IMG/VR virus record: IMGVR_UViG_3300028581_000070
Coordinates: 1-48,385 of that record
Source: a virus
Reading direction: 5' to 3' (one strand)
DNA: 48,385 nucleotides
In this document: positions 8,895 to 16,121 of the stretch, piece after piece
How the letters are laid out: every line of letters begins with the position of its first letter
Position numbering within the stretch: position 1 is the stretch's first letter
Notes under the pieces: model-generated
Seen by the model: only the letters and a program-made list of their open reading frames with translations
Databases searched by the model: none
Told to the model about the DNA's origin: nothing
Program-made: the position numbers and the translations under genes

Positions 8895-8924
8895 TTGGTA
8901 GTTAATAAAAAATTCGTACATTTG
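8895..8924 (+). promoter_or_regulatory. Bacteroidota-type promoter, leaderless, for 8929
   Basis: TTG at 8895-8897, a 19-base spacer and TACATTTG at 8917-8924 match the TTG-N19-TAnnTTTG consensus of Bacteroidota primary-sigma promoters. Only four bases separate the -7 element from the ATG at 8929, so the transcript is predicted to start at or next to the start codon. Confidence 0.65.
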
Positions 8925-8928
8925 TATA

Positions 8929-9165
8929 ATGTTAAAATTTAATGTTGGTGATAGGGTTAGAAGGTTGAATGGATTACCATTTGATTGTAGTAACAGTCAC
9001 GTAGGGAAAGTTGTTGGGTTGAAAGAATCTTGGGTTGAAATCGAAGGAGAAATCTATACCACCCCACACGGTCACGTAAAGACAAATTATTTTAACCCAT
9101 ATTTTTTAGTTAAAGTTGAGTTAGCTACAAAATTCATTAAAAAATATAATTTCATTAAAAATTAG
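8929..9165 (+). CDS. Small KOW/SH3-like protein of unknown function
   Basis: A 78-residue protein opening with KFNVGDRVRRL and a following VGKVVGLKESWVEI strand pair, the usual look of a small SH3-like or KOW beta barrel. Such modules bind nucleic acid or ribosomal partners in other proteins, but nothing here identifies a target. It is served by a leaderless host-type promoter, which suggests early or middle expression from host polymerase. Confidence 0.65.
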   Translation: MLKFNVGDRVRRLNGLPFDCSNSHVGKVVGLKESWVEIEGEIYTTPHGHVKTNYFNPYFLVKVELATKFIKKYNFIKN

Positions 9166-9196
9166 TTGACAGAATCGAATAAAATCAATAAGTTTA
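9166..9196 (+). promoter_or_regulatory. Possible host-type promoter for 9228
   Basis: TTGACA begins at 9166; TAAGTTTA lies at 9189-9196 with 20 bases between TTG and the -7 element, one base off TAnnTTTG. The ATG is 31 bases further on. Confidence 0.4.
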
Positions 9197-9227
9197 ATAT
9201 ATAAAATAAATAACCCCGTTTCAAATT

Positions 9228-9986
9228 ATGGCAAAGAAGAAAGATTTAAAGGACCAAAATCCGAAGTTTAGCATCGATTTAATTGATATTTTAGCTGAGA
9301 ATGACCCATCAGTTACAAACAAATATTTACCTTTCATGGTAAAACAAGCTGAGACTTGGATTGATTGGTTAAAAGAAGAATTAAAAACCAACACATTCAA
9401 AGAAATGTTTGATATTGTGAAAGAGTTTGAAGACTTAGCACAAAAGAATTTATTAGAAAATAAGGATATCTATTCTTATAGTAATAACACAGAGATTGTT
9501 GATACAATCAAATTGGCTCGTGAAAAAGTAACCAAGAGTCAGGTTAAAAAGTTTGAAACTGTCACACTTTTTGAAGATGACAAATTTTTGGTAATCCAAC
9601 CTCTTACCTCACGTAGTTCTGGTATGTACGGTAAATCTACCAAATGGTGTGTGGCTTCTGACCAACACGATTTCAAAAAGTATTTTAACCAATACACAGA
9701 AAACGGTGTTTTAATCTACGTGATTGATAAATCCGTTAAGGAAGAAGAAACTCGTGAGAAAATCTACTCAAAAGTAGCTTTCCACCACGATAAAACCAAA
9801 TCTGGTGATGGTGCGACGACCATTTGGGACTCTAAAGACGCACAAGTTACAGCTGTGGGTATGATGGAACTTATGGCAAGTTTACCAAAAGAAGTTATAG
9901 ACGCAGTCTTCACTAACTTTAAAGGTAAAACCAATAAAGAGGTGGCCCGTGAAAAAGGGGTAAAAGAAGAATCTAAAAACTTCTAA
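9228..9986 (+). CDS. TKWC-motif protein of unknown function
   Basis: A 252-residue soluble protein. After a helical N-terminal half comes a beta-rich domain with MYGKSTKWCVAS (about residues 133-144), then FKKYFNQYTENGVLIYVIDK, a KIYSKVAFHHD strand and IWDSKDAQ. The same ordered pattern (YGAGTKWC, FLIYVINK, KIAWQI, LWDAQD) is found in the truncated gene at the right edge of this window, so the two are paralogues. The motif is familiar from phage proteins of unknown function. A candidate host-type promoter precedes it and a strong terminator follows. No function is assigned. Confidence 0.8.
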   Translation: MAKKKDLKDQNPKFSIDLIDILAENDPSVTNKYLPFMVKQAETWIDWLKEELKTNTFKEMFDIVKEFEDLAQKNLLENKDIYSYSNNTEIVDTIKLAREKVTKSQVKKFETVTLFEDDKFLVIQPLTSRSSGMYGKSTKWCVASDQHDFKKYFNQYTENGVLIYVIDKSVKEEETREKIYSKVAFHHDKTKSGDGATTIWDSKDAQVTAVGMMELMASLPKEVIDAVFTNFKGKTNKEVAREKGVKEESKNF

Positions 9987-10010
9987 TCTTTAAAAGATAT
10001 ATGATAATAT

Positions 10011-10046
10011 AAAAAAGGGAGGGTTTACAATACTCTCCCTTTTTTT
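10011..10046 (+). terminator. Terminator after the TKWC-motif gene
   Basis: GGGAGGGT (10017-10024) pairs with ACTCTCCC (one G-U pair) across a short loop, flanked by an A-run and a T7 run. Confidence 0.85.
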
Positions 10047-10057
10047 ATTTTTATTAA

Positions 10058-10393
10058 ATGATAAAAAAATCAATTAAAAGTTTTAACTTTGTTGTAAAGA
10101 ATGATGAAACAATATTGTTAGGATCATTGAATACAATACCTGATGATAATATTGTGGGCCATCTTTTACAAACTAATGTAGACGGAGTTACTGGTTGGGT
10201 AAATACAGTACCTAACGATTTTACGGTTAGGTTAGATATACCGAACCATCCAGATCCACAGTTTGTATTACACGCCGATGGTGATGCTATATTTACTGGA
10301 CGTGTACACTCTTTAGGTTCTGTAATGTGGAATCAAGTATTAAATAGGTTAGAATTTTGGGACGGAACAAATTGGATACCAATAAACACATAA
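10058..10393 (+). CDS. Short fibre-like protein
   Basis: A 111-residue beta-rich protein with two phage-fibre signatures: LLQTNVDGVTGWV near residues 37-50, which resembles the linker repeats in the large fibre gene of this window, and a C-terminal WNQVLNRLEFWDGTNWIP, the tryptophan-rich pattern found at the ends of many tail-fibre and collar proteins. It stands apart from the main fibre cluster at 42-47 kb. It could be a small head or tail fibre. Its 3' end overlaps the next gene by 37 bases. Confidence 0.65.
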   Translation: MIKKSIKSFNFVVKNDETILLGSLNTIPDDNIVGHLLQTNVDGVTGWVNTVPNDFTVRLDIPNHPDPQFVLHADGDAIFTGRVHSLGSVMWNQVLNRLEFWDGTNWIPINT

Positions 10394-10683
10394 TTAGATT
10401 TAACGACTTGGTGTTCAAAAAACACCCAAACGCATCAGCTATATTCACAAACCAAGCAATTGTCGTTCTACCAAACGGTCATAGAATTTCTGTTGTTGGC
10501 CCAAGAACAAGTTATCTTCTTTACGGCCTTGAAGGGGTCGGTACATATGAAATGTTAGGTACTGATTGGGAAGACCCAATTGCCTTTTTAACTGAAGACG
10601 AAGTTGACCTAATTTTGGTTAAATGCCAAAAAGGACCGTTAGATTTAATACCTGAAATAGAAAAACATAGGTTTATTAAATAA
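10357..10683 (+). CDS. Small protein of unknown function
   Basis: A 108-residue reading frame. The ATG at 10357 is inside the previous gene (37-base overlap); a later non-ATG start near RFNDLVFKKHPN would avoid most of the overlap, so the start is uncertain. The body contains strand-like VVLPNGHRISVVG and acidic AFLTEDEVDLIL segments with no known motif. It is accepted because it is followed directly by a host-type promoter and because the opposite frames are closed. Confidence 0.6.
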   Translation: MGRNKLDTNKHIIRFNDLVFKKHPNASAIFTNQAIVVLPNGHRISVVGPRTSYLLYGLEGVGTYEMLGTDWEDPIAFLTEDEVDLILVKCQKGPLDLIPEIEKHRFIK

Positions 10684-10690
10684 TTCTTCA

Positions 10691-10698
10691 TATCTTTG
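10691..10698 (+). promoter_or_regulatory. Bacteroidota -7 element, leaderless arrangement, for 10703
   Basis: TATCTTTG followed by TCTT and the ATG at 10703: the same TAnnTTTG-N4-ATG spacing as the promoter at 8917. The -33 TTG is degenerate here. Confidence 0.5.
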
Positions 10699-10702
10699 TC
10701 TT

Positions 10703-10969
10703 ATGAAAGACATGAAATTCAAAACCCTTAAAGAACAATACACTGAAATGATGGCTAATAAAATAGCTGTTAGTGTTGAGGACTTAACTGACAATGAAAG
10801 AAAACTCATTGAAGCTGGTTATGAGTCTTTTAAGGAAAAACTTGAGGATATTAAAATTATCGGTGATGATTTTAAAAGAGTTTCCGTTGAATTAGCTAAC
10901 TTAAAATCTTACCAAGACGACAGTAATCGTGATAGGTGGTATAAAGATGGTGATGACGATGATGATTAA
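10703..10969 (+). CDS. Small acidic helical protein
   Basis: An 88-residue, charged, helical protein ending in a run of aspartates (DGDDDDD). No motif recognised. Its last four bases overlap the end of the convergent gene 10966-11403. Expression from a leaderless host-type promoter suggests an early or middle gene; the acidic tail could mimic nucleic acid, but that is speculation. Confidence 0.65.
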   Translation: MKDMKFKTLKEQYTEMMANKIAVSVEDLTDNERKLIEAGYESFKEKLEDIKIIGDDFKRVSVELANLKSYQDDSNRDRWYKDGDDDDD

Positions 10970-11403
10970 TCGTTTATATCGTTTAGATACTGTCTAATAC
11001 TTCTTCTAAGTACTGGCGTATTAATTTCACTAAAAACAGTAACAAGTTCTTGGTATAACTTATTAACTAGGTATTTCTTATTTTCGTCAATAAAATAAGG
11101 TTTATCATCGACTACTATGTAAACTTTATTATCATAGGCTTCAATCATATCGGTTTGCCACCTACCTATAACATAGTTATCTTCTAAATATTTTATCACA
11201 TTATATTCAACCCCAAAAGGATCACCAATCCAATCGAAATCATTTTCTTCAGATTCTTTTAAGTATTTTTTGGTGTTATCCACCCCACATTTATGGCAAA
11301 CATATGGATCATCACCACCTTCAGATAATTTCCAAGACCACCCACATTCACAAGTAACTGATTTGACCTCTTCTTTTAATATTTTCTTAATTAAATCCCT
11401 CAT
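10966..11403 (-). CDS. Zinc-ribbon protein with capsid-targeting-like N-terminus
   Basis: A 145-residue protein with three parts. Residues 1-11 (MRDLIKKILKE) form a basic amphipathic segment ending LKE. Residues 18-39 carry CEC and CHKC pairs in a GWSWKLSEGGDDPYVC context, a four-cysteine zinc ribbon. A second part begins YLKESEENDFDWIGDP and continues with strand-rich sequence. The ENDFDW(I/V)GD element recurs right after the leader of the CCA/2H enzyme at 16985, showing that these proteins share modules. The leader fits (I/L)xE cleavage by the phage's own gp21-like protease, so I infer a packaged protein. Target of the zinc ribbon unknown. Confidence 0.75.
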   Translation of the reverse strand: MRDLIKKILKEEVKSVTCECGWSWKLSEGGDDPYVCHKCGVDNTKKYLKESEENDFDWIGDPFGVEYNVIKYLEDNYVIGRWQTDMIEAYDNKVYIVVDDKPYFIDENKKYLVNKLYQELVTVFSEINTPVLRRSIRQYLNDIND

Positions 11404-11410
11404 ACTTCAT

Positions 11411-11418
11411 ATAAATAT
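11411..11418 (-). promoter_or_regulatory. Candidate late promoter core ATATTTAT for the 11403 gene
   Basis: Minus strand reads GATATTTATATGAAG and reaches the ATG at 11403 after 7 bases, so the transcript would have almost no leader. Confidence 0.6.
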
Positions 11419-11423
11419 CACGT

Positions 11424-11458
11424 AAAAAAAAAAGGGGGACTTAGTCCCCCTTAGTTTT
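11424..11458 (-). terminator. Terminator after the capsid gene
   Basis: Stem GGGGGAC / GTCCCCC (11434-11440 and 11444-11450) with a 3-base loop and, on the minus strand, a T-run of about ten. Confidence 0.85.
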
Positions 11459-11473
11459 TATCTTAAATTAAGA

Positions 11474-13210
11474 TTATCTTAACTCTCTGATATCAAAAGT
11501 ACGTAAACCGTCAACTCTGATGTGTCCGTAGAAACGGTTATTAACCATTTTCTTAGCGTAACGAGTCATGATACCTTTAACAGGTACGAAGTTAAACGGA
11601 TTGTACATTGTAGGCGTAAGCTGCATCGGCACGTATGGTGCGTAGATGTAACCAGTGTCTAACAATGACTTACCTTTGTGTCCAATCAATACTGAGTATG
11701 ATGGAGAATATGGGTCACGATATACACTGTAACGTCCAGAAAGTGAACCGATTCTCTCGATACCCATGTTATACTGATCTTGCTCAGGAGCTGCGTTTGA
11801 TACGTGGAAGTACTCTAAGTCATCCATTACCGCTGATACTTCAGACGATACAACAACGAAGTTAGCACCACCTCTTAAAGTAGCTTTGTGAATTTGAGCT
11901 GAGATTTGATTGATAGCTGTAATCAATGTCTGGTTCCAATCTTTTTGAGTGTAACCATTGTTGTTTGGTAAACGCTTCCAACCGTTGTAATCCCAACGTA
12001 ATTGCCATGCCGCACCTTTACGTAAATCCATTAAGATTTCACGGTCAATTTCAGCTGCAACTTGCTCTGATAATAAAGCTGTTAATTCAGCTTCTGCATC
12101 AATGTTGTGGAATGCACTAACGTCTTGAGCTAATTCAGGAGTCCAAGTAGCTCTTAACTTTCTTTCAGTAACGGAAACTGTTACAGATTCAAGTTCGAAC
12201 GATACTTCACCCATTTCTGAAGTCATTTCAAGATCTTCGTACTGTCTCCAAGTAATCGCTACTGAAGCGTTAGTGATTGTAGTTGCTGTGTAGTTAGCTC
12301 CGATGTAACCATCAAAACTACTTCTTTGACAACTAACACAAGTTGGATGAGTTAAATCTAGGTCGATATTAAGTTTTCCGTCTGGAGTACAAATATCACC
12401 ATAGTCAACAATACCTCTACCGTATTTTTGAGTTAACAAACGGAAAGGAACAGTATTACCAACATTAAAAATTACTTGACCATCGATGTCAGTAATTGTT
12501 GTGTTTGCGATAACAGTTAATGAAGCTAAGAAAGATTCAGTATCCATCTCATTTCCATCAGGACCGATTAAACGACCAGGAGCTGAGTTGTTGAAACCAG
12601 TTACCTGAACGATTTGGTTACGTAATGAACCATCTGATGCTGCTGGAGTTTTACCTGCTGTAAGATTGAAACCACCAGTACAAGCTGTCCAAGTTACCGA
12701 AGTACCTGAAGCGATTTTTACTGTGATATTACCTTTTGACTGGTCAAACATACCATCATTATAGAATCTATCGTAAAGATTCTTTGCACAATTACCGAAT
12801 ACTGCTTCTGGACAGTTAACACATTCTGCTACATACATTGAATTGTGTGTACCATCTGAGTTTCTATCAGAAGTCTTAGGTACGAAGTAGAACAATTTAC
12901 CGATAGGTAAGTTCAAAGCTTGTACTGATACGATGTCGTTCGCTAATAATTTAGAGAATACACGTCTAACGATAGGGAAAACTACAGTCTCGAAAGAACC
13001 AGTAGATTGACCACCAGCTGCTTGAGTTGACTCGTTAATAAGAACTGATGCTTGGTTTTCATATAACAAAGCGATGTTCTCTCTAATGTGGCCTTCTAAG
13101 CCCTCAAGGAATCCTAATGAATCCCATTTGTTTACAGTTGCCTCACGGATAGCCTTTTGGTGCTTTAATCCGATATTACCAACTTCACCTGATTTTAATA
13201 AATATCCCAT
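11474..13210 (-). CDS. 23: Major capsid protein (gp23-like)
   Basis: A 578-residue protein with the T4 gp23 landmarks: a helical N-terminal propeptide, LINESTQAAGG at 57-67 as counterpart of the T4 LTE-AEIGG cleavage region, VVFPIVRRVFSKLLANDIVSVQ as the start of the mature fold, KLRATWTPELAQDVSAFHNI and DAEAELTALLSEQVAAEIDR in the middle, and IYAPYVPMQLTP plus MTRYAKKM near the end. Cleavage is expected after INE (58-60), removing 60 residues. A Cys-rich insert (about 125-145 and again in HPTCVSCQRS) is unlike T4 gp23. It follows the scaffold gene with a 29-base gap and no motif of its own. Confidence 0.92.
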   Translation of the reverse strand: MGYLLKSGEVGNIGLKHQKAIREATVNKWDSLGFLEGLEGHIRENIALLYENQASVLINESTQAAGGQSTGSFETVVFPIVRRVFSKLLANDIVSVQALNLPIGKLFYFVPKTSDRNSDGTHNSMYVAECVNCPEAVFGNCAKNLYDRFYNDGMFDQSKGNITVKIASGTSVTWTACTGGFNLTAGKTPAASDGSLRNQIVQVTGFNNSAPGRLIGPDGNEMDTESFLASLTVIANTTITDIDGQVIFNVGNTVPFRLLTQKYGRGIVDYGDICTPDGKLNIDLDLTHPTCVSCQRSSFDGYIGANYTATTITNASVAITWRQYEDLEMTSEMGEVSFELESVTVSVTERKLRATWTPELAQDVSAFHNIDAEAELTALLSEQVAAEIDREILMDLRKGAAWQLRWDYNGWKRLPNNNGYTQKDWNQTLITAINQISAQIHKATLRGGANFVVVSSEVSAVMDDLEYFHVSNAAPEQDQYNMGIERIGSLSGRYSVYRDPYSPSYSVLIGHKGKSLLDTGYIYAPYVPMQLTPTMYNPFNFVPVKGIMTRYAKKMVNNRFYGHIRVDGLRTFDIRELR

Positions 13211-13239
13211 TTTTGTAGGTTTTTTTGTTTTTATTGTTA

Positions 13240-14622
13240 TTATTTTTTATAATTGTATTCCCAAAGTTTCTTCATTTCTTTTAACTCTGGATGTACAAAG
13301 ACGCTTTGTTCACTAATTTGTGATGCCCCACTTGAAGCCGTTTTGTTAATCTTCTCGTCGATTGACTCCTTAATTGGAGCTTTACCACTTGAATATTCCT
13401 TCATCAGTTGCTTATAAATAGACTGTGATTCTTTAATGCTCTTAGCACCATCAAGTCTTTTTAAAATTTCTTGTTTTTCGTCTTTTGTAGTGGAATTCTC
13501 AGTAAATAGTCTTACAGCGTAAGTAAGATTACTATTAAAAACTGCTACTTCTTGAAGTTTAGTTCTGAACTGTTTAAGAGCGTCAACCATTTTATCGTGA
13601 TTCCCTTTAAGTTCTTTGTTCTCATTTTCAAGAGTTAGGTTTTTTGTATTTAAACTTGTATTTTCTTTTCTAAGTTTTATAACTTTAGATTCAGTCACAC
13701 TCTCATGTGTAATACCCGCTCTAGAACCTTGTCCTTGTTTAATACGCTTGTATTTTAAATTATGAGACATGTAATCAGTATCTTTTGGCCCACTCATGTA
13801 TGACATATTATCTTCATTTTCTTCTTCTTCTTCACCAGCTTCGAATTCCATAGATTCGGTAGATTCGTGTCCATAAGACTCACCATCTTCATCATCATCT
13901 ACTACAATTTCGTAGATGATTCCCTCTTCTAAAGTATCGTTGTCAGTGCCTTCACCTAATTCAAGTTCTGGTTCCATTTCGATTTCAGAAGTTTCAACAC
14001 TTCCAATTCCTTGACCACCACCTGCGTTAAGTTCGATACGATATTCTGAACCAGATTTATTATCTTTTAAGGTTACCATTCCGTTGTCATTTACAACTTC
14101 GATTTCATCTTCTGGGCCCATTTTCTTAAAAACAGAGATTACATCGGAGTCACTAGCACCTGTAAGGTCCATAGTTTCAACATCAGTTTCGTCACCTAGA
14201 CCTAAGTCAGTGTTATCCTCACCGCCGAAATCAAGACCACCTAAATCAGTGTCTTCACCTCCGTCGTCAAGTCCACCTAAGTCTAAGTCAATATCTTCAG
14301 TGTCATCTAAATCTTCGTCCTCGTCTCCAAGTTCAAGATCTAATTCACCTTCAATACCTTCTTCACCTTCTGTGTTTTCGTCCTCATCACCTTCTCCTTC
14401 AACTTCGTCATCAGAATCCAATTCTAAGTCCAAATCTAATTCATCCTCTTCCTTCAAATTCCTTTTTTTCTTCGAACCAGTTAATGATTCCTTTACCATT
14501 TCTTCAATTTCTGAACCCATTGTGTGAGCCAGTATTTCTTTTGCGTTGGATTTGAAAGTGGCGTCAATTTGTGATGCCTCAAGAAGAGCTTCCTCAATAA
14601 TCGATTTCTTTTCGTTTGCCAT
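13240..14622 (-). CDS. 22: Prohead scaffold protein (gp22-like)
   Basis: The ATG at 14622 (MANEKKSIIEEALL) is preferred over the TTG two codons earlier. The product is 460 residues: an N-terminal helix with EEALLEASQIDA, like T4 gp22; a very acidic Asp/Glu/Gly-rich centre (about 65-280) with repeats such as DLGGLDFGGED; a coiled coil (about 315-365); and a C-terminal part with AVRLFTENSTTKDEKQEIL that resembles the gp22 tail. IKES and VKES occur several times, matching the (I/L)xE rule, as expected for a scaffold destroyed by the prohead protease. It is longer than T4 gp22 (269) mainly because of the acidic region. Lies directly upstream of the capsid gene. Confidence 0.85.
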   Translation of the reverse strand: MANEKKSIIEEALLEASQIDATFKSNAKEILAHTMGSEIEEMVKESLTGSKKKRNLKEEDELDLDLELDSDDEVEGEGDEDENTEGEEGIEGELDLELGDEDEDLDDTEDIDLDLGGLDDGGEDTDLGGLDFGGEDNTDLGLGDETDVETMDLTGASDSDVISVFKKMGPEDEIEVVNDNGMVTLKDNKSGSEYRIELNAGGGQGIGSVETSEIEMEPELELGEGTDNDTLEEGIIYEIVVDDDEDGESYGHESTESMEFEAGEEEEENEDNMSYMSGPKDTDYMSHNLKYKRIKQGQGSRAGITHESVTESKVIKLRKENTSLNTKNLTLENENKELKGNHDKMVDALKQFRTKLQEVAVFNSNLTYAVRLFTENSTTKDEKQEILKRLDGAKSIKESQSIYKQLMKEYSSGKAPIKESIDEKINKTASSGASQISEQSVFVHPELKEMKKLWEYNYKK

Positions 14623-14680
14623 TTTCAATTTATTTTGTTTATGGTTATTTTACTTGCAAGTATATCTGCAAGATTTCTAA

Positions 14681-14688
14681 ATAAATAT
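14681..14688 (-). promoter_or_regulatory. Candidate late promoter core ATATTTAT for scaffold and capsid genes
   Basis: Minus strand reads CATATTTATTTAG, 58 bases before the scaffold ATG at 14622. It is the nearest copy for both the scaffold and the capsid gene. Confidence 0.45.
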
Positions 14689-14753
14689 GTTTGCCAAACG
14701 CAAAGTGCAAATAGTCAAGAGAAATAAGTGAAAATTTTTATTTAAAATGGTGG

Positions 14754-14761
14754 ATATTTAT
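14754..14761 (+). promoter_or_regulatory. Candidate late promoter core ATATTTAT for 14767
   Basis: GATATTTATTATTAATG: only 5 bases separate the motif from the ATG. If the element sits at -13 to -6 as in T4, transcription starts at the start codon. Confidence 0.55.
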
Positions 14762-14766
14762 TATTA

Positions 14767-15240
14767 ATGAAAAGAAACATTAAAAATATCTTAAGAGAAT
14801 TTACTGAAAACCGTATCAAAACTGAGAATTTTGATAAAAAAGTAGATTATATGCAAAAGAAAGCAAAAGAAAATTCAAACTATCCTGAGGCTACAGAAAA
14901 AGTTAGTTACATGAAAGATAAGATAGAAAAAGATGTTAGAGACGCATATATTGATGTAACTGGTGAAGAACCCGTTAATGATGAAATTGTTATTACCGTT
15001 GATGATAACATTAAAGACGGTAAGATTGGATCATTCAAACATCCAGAAAATGGAAAAGACCTTGGAGATATGAAAATACACCCCAAGGCCTTAAAAGATA
15101 CAGAATACGTTAAAGATATTATTAAACACGAATTAATTCATGCAGCTCACGGAGTTGAAGACACCGAAGGTAGAAACCATGGTGGTGTGTTTCAAAAAGT
15201 GGCTGACCGTGTTGGTTTACCTAAAAAATATCGTAATTAA
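14767..15240 (+). CDS. SprT-like HExxH metallopeptidase with capsid-targeting-like N-terminus
   Basis: A 157-residue protein. Residues 1-11 (MKRNIKNILRE) form a basic helix ending LRE. Residues 20-55 contain two similar segments (KKVDYMQKKAK and EKVSYMKDKIE). The C-terminal domain has the zinc motif HELIH (121-125) followed by a second histidine in NHGGVFQKVADRVGLP (H138), as in SprT-like minigluzincin peptidases. Catalytic residues appear complete. The leader and the candidate late promoter suggest a packaged protein; it could act on scaffold, or be injected and act on host proteins. It lies between scaffold and prohead protease on the opposite strand. Substrate unknown. Confidence 0.8.
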   Translation: MKRNIKNILREFTENRIKTENFDKKVDYMQKKAKENSNYPEATEKVSYMKDKIEKDVRDAYIDVTGEEPVNDEIVITVDDNIKDGKIGSFKHPENGKDLGDMKIHPKALKDTEYVKDIIKHELIHAAHGVEDTEGRNHGGVFQKVADRVGLPKKYRN

Positions 15241-15488
15241 GATTTAGATACCACCTTAACTGGTTCAGGAACTGTAACAACATCTTCAATGTCACTCTTA
15301 GTTGCCCCAACTACTTCATAATCCAAAACAGAATCCTTTAAATACAAACGTACACGAGCCTCAGCTTCAGTACAAGTCATTGCATCCACAAGATACTTAG
15401 TTTTAATTTTTTTTAATTTACCATTTTGTTCGTTAATTGTTTCGAACTCAACCTTTACAAGGTAATACTTTGCTACATTATCTTCCAT
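15237..15488 (-). CDS. DUF4494-like protein
   Basis: An 83-residue protein with YYLVKVEFETI, a TKYLVDAMTCTEAEARVRLYL core and a Val-rich tail. This matches my recollection of DUF4494, a small family of unknown function frequent in Bacteroidota and their phages. Its end overlaps the convergent metallopeptidase gene by four bases. No clear promoter is seen upstream; a terminator (15527-15547) lies just before its start, so it needs its own promoter in a very short gap or relies on read-through. Confidence 0.7.
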   Translation of the reverse strand: MEDNVAKYYLVKVEFETINEQNGKLKKIKTKYLVDAMTCTEAEARVRLYLKDSVLDYEVVGATKSDIEDVVTVPEPVKVVSKS

Positions 15489-15520
15489 AATTTATAATTT
15501 TATATAATAATTTTATCAAA

Positions 15521-15550
15521 AAAAAAGGGATATGTAAATCATATCCCCTT
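15521..15550 (-). terminator. Terminator after the 15573-16040 gene
   Basis: Stem GGGATATG / CATATCCC (15527-15534 and 15540-15547), 5-base loop, T-run on the minus strand. Confidence 0.8.
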
Positions 15551-15572
15551 ATTTAATATTTTTATTTGTATA

Positions 15573-16040
15573 TTACTCTTCGTTATCTAAATCTCTTGGA
15601 GTAGGTTTACCGCCTCTAAGATGACCTAAATGTTTCTTCTCTACATTAATAAGTGACTCTCTTAATTTTTTTAAGGGTTCATCCATAGATGTTAAAAAAC
15701 TTTCCATTTCTTTTCTAAAAGTATCGTCTAACATATCTGAATGAACGTTTTCAATACCTTTTAAAGCCTCAACAATTTTATTATAATTTCCTTTTACAAT
15801 ACCTAGATACGCACCAGCGTGTTGTGCGTACATATTGGGGTCGTCATAACCACCAATTTCATTAATTCTACTTTCTTTTATTATATTATTTTTGTGTTTT
15901 TCTATTATAGATTCAACACTTTCATAACCTCTTTTATCTACCGATTTAAGTTTATCTAAGAAAGTATTTAAAGACATATCCAATAATTTAGGATTCCAAT
16001 CTTCTCCGTGGTGTTCTTTAAGTCTTCGGTTGTTTTTCAT
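15573..16040 (-). CDS. Helical, probably head-associated protein
   Basis: A 155-residue helical protein beginning MKNNRRLKEHHGEDW and carrying NIIKESRINEIGG around residues 52-64. IKE-S and INE-I are both good (I/L)xE sites, and INEIGG resembles the T4 capsid cleavage context. This suggests processing by the adjacent prohead protease, hence a core or internal head protein. No enzyme motif is seen. Its leader RNA holds repeats able to form alternative hairpins (16053-16101). Confidence 0.7.
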   Translation of the reverse strand: MKNNRRLKEHHGEDWNPKLLDMSLNTFLDKLKSVDKRGYESVESIIEKHKNNIIKESRINEIGGYDDPNMYAQHAGAYLGIVKGNYNKIVEALKGIENVHSDMLDDTFRKEMESFLTSMDEPLKKLRESLINVEKKHLGHLRGGKPTPRDLDNEE

Positions 16041-16052
16041 TTTTTTTCTGCT

Positions 16053-16101
16053 AGCTGCTTTTTGATCTTTTTTGCTTAAGCTGCTTTTTGCTAAAGCAGC
16101 T
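16053..16101 (-). repeat. Direct and inverted repeats in the 5' leader of the 16040 gene
   Basis: AGCTGCTTTTTG occurs at 16053-16064 and again at 16079-16090, and the inverse AAAGCAGCT at 16093-16101. On the minus-strand RNA the first element can pair with either of the two following copies (9 bp each), giving two mutually exclusive hairpins between the candidate promoter and the start codon. Confidence 0.65.
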
Positions 16102-16108
16102 GCAAAAA

Positions 16109-16116
16109 ATAAATAT
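16109..16116 (-). promoter_or_regulatory. Candidate late promoter core ATATTTAT for the 16040 gene
   Basis: Minus strand reads GATATTTATTTTTTGC, 68 bases before the ATG; the leader between them contains the repeat pair described at 16053-16101. Confidence 0.45.
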
Positions 16117-16121
16117 CTTAT

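Noticed and set aside
8870-8921. Longer start at 8921 for the 8415-8870 gene
   Set aside because: It would place the start upstream of the candidate promoter motif and add an N-terminus unlike the shared leader pattern.
14084-14527. 147-residue Ser/Pro-rich frame on the + strand
   Set aside because: It is the mirror of the acidic Asp/Glu codons of the scaffold gene; composition explains it.
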